Origin: Xylona heveae TC161
Taxonomy: Eukaryota > Ascomycota > Xylonomycetes > Xylonales > Xylonaceae
NCBI RefSeq assembly: GCF_001619985.1
Contig: NW_017264198.1
Span: 248,001-312,000, forward strand
Length of the DNA stretch: 64,000 nucleotides
Direction: 5' to 3'
Positions within the stretch are counted from its first letter, which is position 1; the number at the start of each line of letters is the position of its first letter. Positions 57,876 through 64,000 of the stretch are shown here, in pieces. The position numbers were made by a program, and so were the translations under genes. The notes below the pieces were generated by a model. The model was given only the letters and a program-made list of their open reading frames with translations, was not told the DNA's origin and did not search any database.

Positions 57876-58658
57876 TTATGACGAGAATTTACGAGAAACC
57901 TTGGCAATCACTATAATCAAGTCAGCATATTGGGTATAGAATACATGAATGACAGGGTGCCAAGACGTACCATGCAGAGCAATAACGCTAACGATGAAAC
58001 CAACAGACAGCATGAGAACGACAAAGGGGTCAACCTTCAGGCCAGGAGACTCATCCGTGTACAGCTCTAAGAATCAAACAATTAGCCTCAAGTTTCCATT
58101 GTATTTCGATCCGTCTGGGCTCGACACGCCAAAGTGGCGTTTCAACTGAGGCTCCGTTCTCAATATCACAACAACCTGGGCAACTAACTCAACATTGTGC
58201 TGCTGCTACCACCAGCACCAGCGGCACGAGTGCTGCTTGGCCGCGCATTGGCAACTTTATCAGCTCTGTCTGCGGCGGCTTTTCTGCGAATAGCAGTCTT
58301 GGGACCACCAGGAGGGGTAGGCGAAGCTGGACGAGCAGTGGATGAGCCCACGGGCGCGTTGACGGGAGAGCTGGGTCGTGGGGAAGACTATGAATTCATT
58401 ATCAGTCACTGCTCATGTTGGTCTTTTGCCTTGCCGCTACAAGAGCAGACAGAATCCTCTGGAGACAGCGATGAGCCAATGGAGGTTTTCAGCTTAAAAG
58501 CACATCATCCATCCAGAAATCAGAATGTCTTCCATTGCAACAAACTCCCAAGGGGAAGCTGTAGTTGCGGACAGGTATCGGCACCGGTAATTACAGGGCG
58601 TCGCAGCTCGCCGACGAGGCAATGAAGGGTAACAGGTAGCAGAATATCGACTCACCAT
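57876..58658 (-). CDS. SBH1: Sec61 beta, ER translocon subunit
   Basis: Four coding exons: 58656-58658, 58189-58387, 57971-58066, 57876-57910, giving 110 residues. The first coding exon is the ATG alone: an intron with donor GTGAGT begins right after it, and exon 2 opens SSPRPSSPVNAPVGSSTARP. The family-typical PGGPKTAIRRKAAADRAD block and a Gly/Ser tract follow, then TDESPGLKVDPFVVLMLSVG and a C-terminal membrane helix (VVLMLSVGFIVSVIALHVIA) ending KVSRKFSS. This tail-anchored protein is the small non-essential subunit of the ER protein-conducting channel. All phases agree. The gene is easily missed because no single open frame covers it. Confidence 0.92.
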
Positions 58659-59172
58659 GGCTAGAGAAAAAGTCTTTGAGTCGGCACCGTCACTGAGTCA
58701 ATGTGTTGACAGGCGGGGCAAAGAGATAGATTGACAGATGTACAGTCGCGCTTGAGTCCCTGTTAAAGGAGTTAAAGGCCACGAGTCGACGAGCTCTAGA
58801 TGGGAACATCGGCAGATTCCGCGCTAACCCTTTTAGGATAAAAATTCAGCCTCAAATCTGGGGAAGACTTGGGACAATTCTTAAGAGGGCATATTATTAC
58901 ACGATACATAATGAATATTTCGCAAGACTGCCCGCCGAACTCATTGCGAGGAATACATGTATTATTGCAGTAGAGAAAACATAGTCAAATATACGTTTCA
59001 CAACTACTCGGGAGTCACGAGTTCGATGCATGATCCCAGGAATCAAATGTTACCCAGCGTTCAAAAAAAGTACTATTTTGAAACTTGCTATGGATTGCGC
59101 CGCGAAGTAGCTAGGTATTTGAACTACACAGCACTCCATTCATCCAACCCCCCAATCGAGCCGACAAATCCT
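58659..59172. other. short intergenic region
   Basis: The region between the Sec61 beta start and the eL20 3' end, both on the minus strand. It holds the Sec61 beta promoter. No motif stands out. Confidence 0.5.
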
Positions 59173-60217
59173 CTAGTAGAAAGTTGATGGCCGCTTGGCA
59201 ACGTAGAGCTTCTTGCCAACGCCCTTGGGAACACGGTGGGGCAAGGGGAACTTGAGGTCCTTGGTGAGGAGCTGCTTGATGTAGGGGCGCTTGACATCGT
59301 CGGCAGTCTCGAGCTCGACAACCTTGAGGATCTAGGGAGAGCATTAGCATTTGGGACAGGGGAATATCTCCGGTGGGCGGACGTACGGCGATCGACCGGA
59401 AACGAGCCCGGTGACGGGCGGCCATATCCTGGTACATGGCCTCGACGGCGTCCACACGGGACATCTCACGGTACTCCTTGTACATGTTGTGGGTACCAGA
59501 GCGGGAGTCGTAGCGGATCCAGATACCGAAGTTCTTGACCTGCTGGGGACGCTTCTCGGCGATCTAAATTTGCGACTTGAGTTAATAACACTGGTCTCGT
59601 TTGGCAATTTGACGTTTCAATTCGCAGAATCGCAGGACCAGCAAGACGTACCTGGTTCAAGCTGACGATCTCGCCGTTCGCCTTCTTGACCTTCCGAAGC
59701 TTGGTAAGGAAGTACCAGAATCGCGACTTCGCAACAATGTGGTTAGGAGCGAAGATGCGCATCCGGTAGAGCTTCGGGGTGGGGTTGGCCTCGGTGGGCA
59801 GGTGACGCCCGATCACCTGGTACTCTTGAAGACGACCTGAAGACGAAATCAGCACTTCATCCCGTAATTTCTAATATCATTCGACAATTGTAAAGGCAGC
59901 GGCAGGTAATAGAGTAAGCGGGATTTCCATCTTCGAGCGTTCGCATCGTGATCGTGGTGAACGAAAAAGCGTGTACTCGTCCGAGATGTCTCGAAACGGT
60001 GGAAGAAAATTGTCGAATATATCGCGGAACCGGTTGCATATTCGAGTCCCAGAACTTTTAAACACATTGTCGCTCGGTCTCTTCCATAGCAAAGCAGTTC
60101 GTTCCATGTCGCAATCGGTGGAAATTCCTCCCAACATTGATCCCTGGTATTGCTCTATCCCAACCTCCACTGCCCCCAGAAATGCCTCGGAAAAATAAAA
60201 AATTCATGCTTACCCAT
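59173..60217 (-). CDS. RPL20: 60S ribosomal protein eL20 (L20/L18a)
   Basis: Four exons: 60214-60217, 59652-59836, 59387-59563, 59173-59331, giving 174 residues, the exact usual length. Exon 1 encodes only ATG plus one base. The 377-nt intron then joins to [20 protein letters not shown]. Other conserved blocks are [39 protein letters not shown] and [20 protein letters not shown], ending AKRPSTFY. It is a structural protein of the large cytosolic ribosomal subunit. A long first intron right after the start codon is a common layout in fungal ribosomal protein genes. Codon use is strongly biased, as expected for high expression. Confidence 0.96.
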
Positions 60218-60665
60218 CTGCGACAGTTAGTATCAGAATTATATTTGCGGATCGGAGCGAAACTCACTTTGAAGTGCGGCGTTGTTGGTTGTCGAGGTTG
60301 TCGCTGGCGATTGATCGTTCACGGTTCGGCCGTGCAAGAATTCGCTTGAGGGCTTCGTCAAGTGTGTGCCCTCGTTCGGCCCTTTCGCCAAATATATGCT
60401 AACTAGAGTTGGCTCTAGTGCAGTCGGCCTTATTGACATCCGTCATCTATCGGCTGCTTAGTCATAAGCGTCTCTTCAGTTTACGTTCTTTGGAGCTCGA
60501 TCGACATAGTGGAAGTCGGACCATCCTTTGAGCTCTCTTTGACACCGACAAGTTAAAGGAAGATTATTGCGCTTAATGTGCTTCGACTTGATTCTTCCTT
60601 GAAGTCTTAGGTCACACGGGCGTGTTTTTTTAAGTCATTAATATTCTGCAGCATCGACATAAACA
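60218..60665. promoter_or_regulatory. bidirectional promoter of eL20 and the Csn12-like gene
   Basis: These 448 bp lie between two divergent start codons, one of a highly expressed ribosomal protein gene. A T-run near 60626 lies on the Csn12 side. No specific factor site was recognised. Confidence 0.5.
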
Positions 60666-62352
60666 ATGCAGCGTGTTTTCGAGACTTTCAAACAAGCGCA
60701 GCGCATTGGCTCTGGTCCGCTTCTGTCGTCAACCCTGAGCCCTGTCGCTCCCCCTGAAGACCCAAATAGGCTGTACGATATTTATACGAGCTCAAATGAA
60801 ACGAGAATAATATCTGATGCTCGCTCTGCCATCATATATCAGCAAACTGGATACAAGTTATCAAAAGCCGAGGGCAACGCATGGGTGGACATATATGCTG
60901 CTTACTGGAAAGCTGTCGGTCAAGTAATAGCCACAGAGACCGATGCTAGGGCTGGCACATGGTCAGCGGTCTATGATGCTTGGAAAGAATTGGCAAATCT
61001 GCTCATAAAAGGCTACCAAAGTGCAGACTTTGAGGCTTGGACGTTACCTTGCCTCTATGTCACCGGAAAATACCTTCGTACCTTTGCCATCAAAGCTGAT
61101 GACCAAGCACGAAGAAGAGGAACAGTCACTTTTAGCTCCGGGTTCCAAGATGATATTGTGAGCGACTATGGAAAGAATGACAAGCTTGAAGACGCTGCGA
61201 GAGTGATCAACCGCATTTTCACATTGTGCATTAGTGATCGGTACGTAGGAATACACATATCAGCAAATGGGCATGCCCCTGTTGTACTCTATGCTAAGTG
61301 AACCCCTAGAGCGCCTCTGGAGGAGTCTCGGAAATGGGGCCTTTACTATGTTATAAACCTGCTATTCAAGACATATTTCAAGGTAGATTGTCATTTTCAA
61401 GCTCTATTGCCTTCAAAAGTTATTAACGAGCTGGCTGCTCCCTACAGTTGAATTCTGTTCCCTTATCAAAAAATATCTTGAGGGCCTTACAAGCAAACCG
61501 CACGGATATGCCAGTACTCGAATCGTTCCCGGCGTCACATATTGTCACTTTTAAATATTATGTGGGAGTCATCTCATTTCTTGAAGAAGACTATGTTCAA
61601 GTGAGACCCTCTGGTAAAGCATTCGATACCATTTTATTTTGACACCAATACTTTATAGGCCGAAGAAGCTTTGACCTACGCATTGGCGCTCTGCCACAAG
61701 GACGCCCGGAAGAATCGCGAGTATGTGCATCTGCCAGACCACTCAAGATAATGAGAAAATAACCATTGACGCCTCTCCAAGGTTGCTTCTTACTTACCTA
61801 ATCCCATGCCGTCTTTTAACTACCCAAAGTCTTCCCAGTGCCAAGTTATTGGCTGCCTATCCTCATCTTGAGCAGCTCTTCAAGCCAATCTGCCAATGTA
61901 TTAAGAAGGGCGATCTTGCCGGCTACGACAAGGCCCTCATTGCTGGCGAGGAAGAATTCGTGAAGCGGCGAATTTATCTTACTCTTGAGCGGGGCCGTGA
62001 CATTGCACTGCGAAATTTGCTCCGCAAAGTCTTCATAGCAGGAGGCTTTGAGACGCCAAAGGACGGTGGAGCACCCATTCGACGCACTCGTGTTCCTGTT
62101 GCCGAGTTCGCGGCTGCGATACGGATCGGCAGTGAAATTGGACAAACCATTGACACAGACGAAGTTGAGTGCATGCTCGCTAATATGATTTACAAGGTAA
62201 GGAGCCACATCCCTCATCGTACTTCACAGTTATTATTCGACTCTCGCGCTGAAACTCGTATAAAGGGTCTCATGAAGGGCTACATTGCTCGAGAGCGGGG
62301 CATAGTCGTGTTGAGCAAAGGCGGAACAGCCTTCCCGGGCACCGGTGTCTGA
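60666..62352 (+). CDS. CSN12: Csn12-like PCI-domain protein
   Basis: Six exons: 60666-61240, 61310-61382, 61448-61600, 61659-61720, 61782-62196, 62266-62352, giving 454 residues. The helical-repeat N-terminal part includes [20 protein letters not shown] and [20 protein letters not shown]. The PCI/winged-helix part has [40 protein letters not shown] and the diagnostic C-terminus [20 protein letters not shown]. Csn12 relatives (yeast Csn12, human PCID2, with Thp1/Sac3) bind nucleic acid and link to splicing or mRNA export rather than to classical COP9 deneddylation. The join of exon 4 to 5 uses CCAAG|G, the only acceptor that keeps frame with LLLTYLIP. Confidence 0.92.
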
Positions 62353-63441
62353 ATAACTCCACCGTAAATTTTGCTCTCCTTCGCCTTCGAGCTATATATA
62401 CGTCGTCCCATGTCACACCGTTCTTGTCCTGCCAAAATTTTCAGTTTGCCAGGATGAACCAAGCTGCAATGTATTCCTAAGATGCCCAGCGGCAACTGAG
62501 CTAGCCAGAGGTTTGCGGAGCTTGTGGAGTATGCGTCAAGCATCCGATTCAGCTGGTTTGTTCTTCGCCTCATCTGAGCTTCACGGCATACGAAATCAGA
62601 TGCTTTTTCTCTGAGCATCTACGCTCCGAATGAGGAAGAAAGAAACAAAGTGAATTTCTCATATCGAGAGAGATTCTTTGCTAGTATCACTATATCTATG
62701 CTGCAAGTCATTGCTCAACCTTTGCCCAACTTGACAATATCTAGCAGCGAGGTATTTGATTCAGTTCTCGTCTTTGAAAGCAAGTGAGCATCCGGCAAGT
62801 TTGATGATCCCTAGCAAGGAGCTTTGGCTCCTTACGGTCGTCCATATTTTACTCCACGTGCAGGTTAGGAGACTGCCTTGCTCTTGACACACTGTCCGAA
62901 AGACATGGGAAGTTGAGCGCGCAAATTCTAGTTATATACCCCTTTAACTCTTGAGCTGGTGTATCTTTTCCTTGTAATGCGGAGAGTGGCTTCAGCCCGG
63001 AATTGCCATTTCTATCGGGAATAGTCAGATACACCTGTCTTTTAGCTTTAACACCGACATGGCACCTTAGCTGAGAACAAATATATATACTCGTCTTATC
63101 ATTCAAAATATTTTGTCAATTTGTCTCTCCAAGGAAAAATGCTGGACTAAAAAAAGCGCCGAAATATAATAGGAGTTGGGATATACTGCTACAGTAGTTT
63201 CCTGACGTGCTGCAACTGGAAGACCTGTGTGACAGCAAGACGTGGAAACACAGGAAAAAGAAAAAGAAAAGAAAAAAGAAAAGAGCGCGCTATATAATAC
63301 TCAAGATTTTTTTGTCCCATTCTTTGCCCTCCCATGCATGCCTAATCACGAGGAATACTCTTGCCTTCAATTTCCCTACGAATAGACACGCGAAGTCGAA
63401 AAGAAAAAAAGTGTGATTAAAACCAAAAAGCACAGTCCATA
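62353..63441. other. convergent intergenic region
   Basis: About 1.1 kb, AT-rich, between the Csn12-like gene and the BTB gene. A purine-rich AAAAAGAAAA stretch lies at 63254-63290. No gene was recognised. Confidence 0.5.
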
Positions 63442-64000
63442 CTACCTCATGGAAACTAGATCGTCCATGTGATTACACATGGCCACGAAGAGATCGAAGA
63501 AGAGCTTCCCGCCCATATCCATTTCCATTTGCATCGTCCCGCTTCGTTTGAAAGTCGAGCGCGAGCGAATGATGAGGGCAATGTAATGTGCTCGAAGTTT
63601 CGAGTCCGTGTCAGGCGTATGCGCGTAGGCATAGCGAGCACTAGTGAGGATGGTGCTGCACGAGACTCCGTATTGTAAGCCCTGCTTGCGCAAGGCAAGT
63701 TGCTTTAGGCCTTCCAAGCCAAATCTCTCTGAAAACAAAAGTTACCAACCCAATCGTTAGCCCAGAACCGTCCTAAGACAGGGAAGAGATTTGATAGGGG
63801 ATAAAAAAGAATCTCGTACCGGCAGCACAGTAAATAGCAGTCTCTTTCAACACTGACACCACACCCTCTGATCCATGGTGATATATCACAGGCTCCACTA
63901 TATTTTCCTCATTGCCCTCCACATGGACATTGCCCGATGAATTTTCAAGTTGCCAAGTGTGTTTACGCTCATTGTATTCTAAGCGGGGATAGTAGTCGCC
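63442..64000 (-). CDS. BTB/POZ-type protein, 3' part only (cut by right edge)
   Basis: Two exons are visible: 63820-64000 (continuing beyond the window) and 63442-63728, covering 155 C-terminal residues. The junction reads KETAIYCAAERFGLEGLKQLALRK, the typical end of a fungal BTB domain (usually YxxADKYxxxxLKxLAxxKF). The upstream part (GDYYPRLEYNERKHTWQLEN) would be the insertion region of such proteins, and the C-terminal part has a helical HYIALIIRSRSTF and KLFFDLFVAMCNHMDDL. Fungal BTB proteins of this kind have mostly unknown roles, some as Cul3 adaptors. The start and true length lie outside the window. Confidence 0.75.

Noticed and set aside
59236-59665. Open frames of 100 codons on the plus strand over eL20
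   Set aside because: Antisense shadows of the strongly codon-biased ribosomal protein gene.

Overview
The window is nuclear DNA of a filamentous ascomycete, most likely Eurotiomycetes (an Aspergillus-, Penicillium- or Monascus-like member of the Eurotiales). The grounds are short GT-AG introns (about 50-150 nt, CTAAC/CTGAC-like branch sites) in nearly every gene, fungal-type genes (NADH-cytochrome b5 reductase, an 836-residue single-chain urease, Clr2, Psr1-type phosphatase, xylose reductase, a DUF6604-like protein), and a gene neighbourhood (HMG box-urease; ABCD transporter-Psr1-Sds22-xylose reductase) that, from memory and unverified, recalls one arm of A. fumigatus chromosome 1. I splice-modelled 21 loci by joining open frames at consensus sites; in each complete model the exon lengths sum to a multiple of three.

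Left third (1-24.5 kb): mitochondrial cytochrome b5 reductase (-), an HMG-box chromatin protein (+), a ten-exon urease with all catalytic residues (+), a nine-exon Artemis-like DNA repair nuclease (-), an unrecognised acidic protein (+), the mitochondrial import J-protein Pam18/Tim14 (-), a DUF6604-like gene whose long frame is interrupted by one in-frame TAA (+), and a 2-oxoglutarate/Fe(II) oxygenase (-) that appears to use a GC-AG intron.

Middle third (24.4-43 kb): an FRG1-like protein (+), a PA-TM-RING ubiquitin ligase (-), the SAGA subunit Ada3/Ngg1 (+), the heterochromatin factor Clr2 (+), a protein kinase with a duplicated N-terminal motif (+), the TORC1 regulator Npr2 (-), and a single-pass membrane protein with a PPxY motif (+).

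Right third (43-64 kb): an ABCD-family peroxisomal fatty-acyl transporter (-), a Psr1-like FCP/NIF phosphatase (+), the PP1 regulator Sds22 (+), D-xylose reductase (-), Sec61 beta (-), ribosomal protein eL20 (-), a Csn12-like PCI protein (+), and the 3' part of a BTB-type gene (-) running off the right edge.

These are mostly single-copy housekeeping genes and do not form an operon-like pathway or secondary-metabolite cluster. Loose functional links are chromatin (HMG box, Ada3, Clr2), nutrient control (urease, Npr2, xylose reductase) and organelle biogenesis (MCR1, Pam18, Sec61 beta, ABCD transporter). I saw no transposon, virus-derived element, rRNA, convincing tRNA or CRISPR array. Nothing looks like a wholly new system; the most interesting points are the interrupted DUF6604-like gene, an intron without in-frame stops in the HMG gene, PPxY motifs on two neighbouring membrane proteins, the GC-AG intron and very small first exons.
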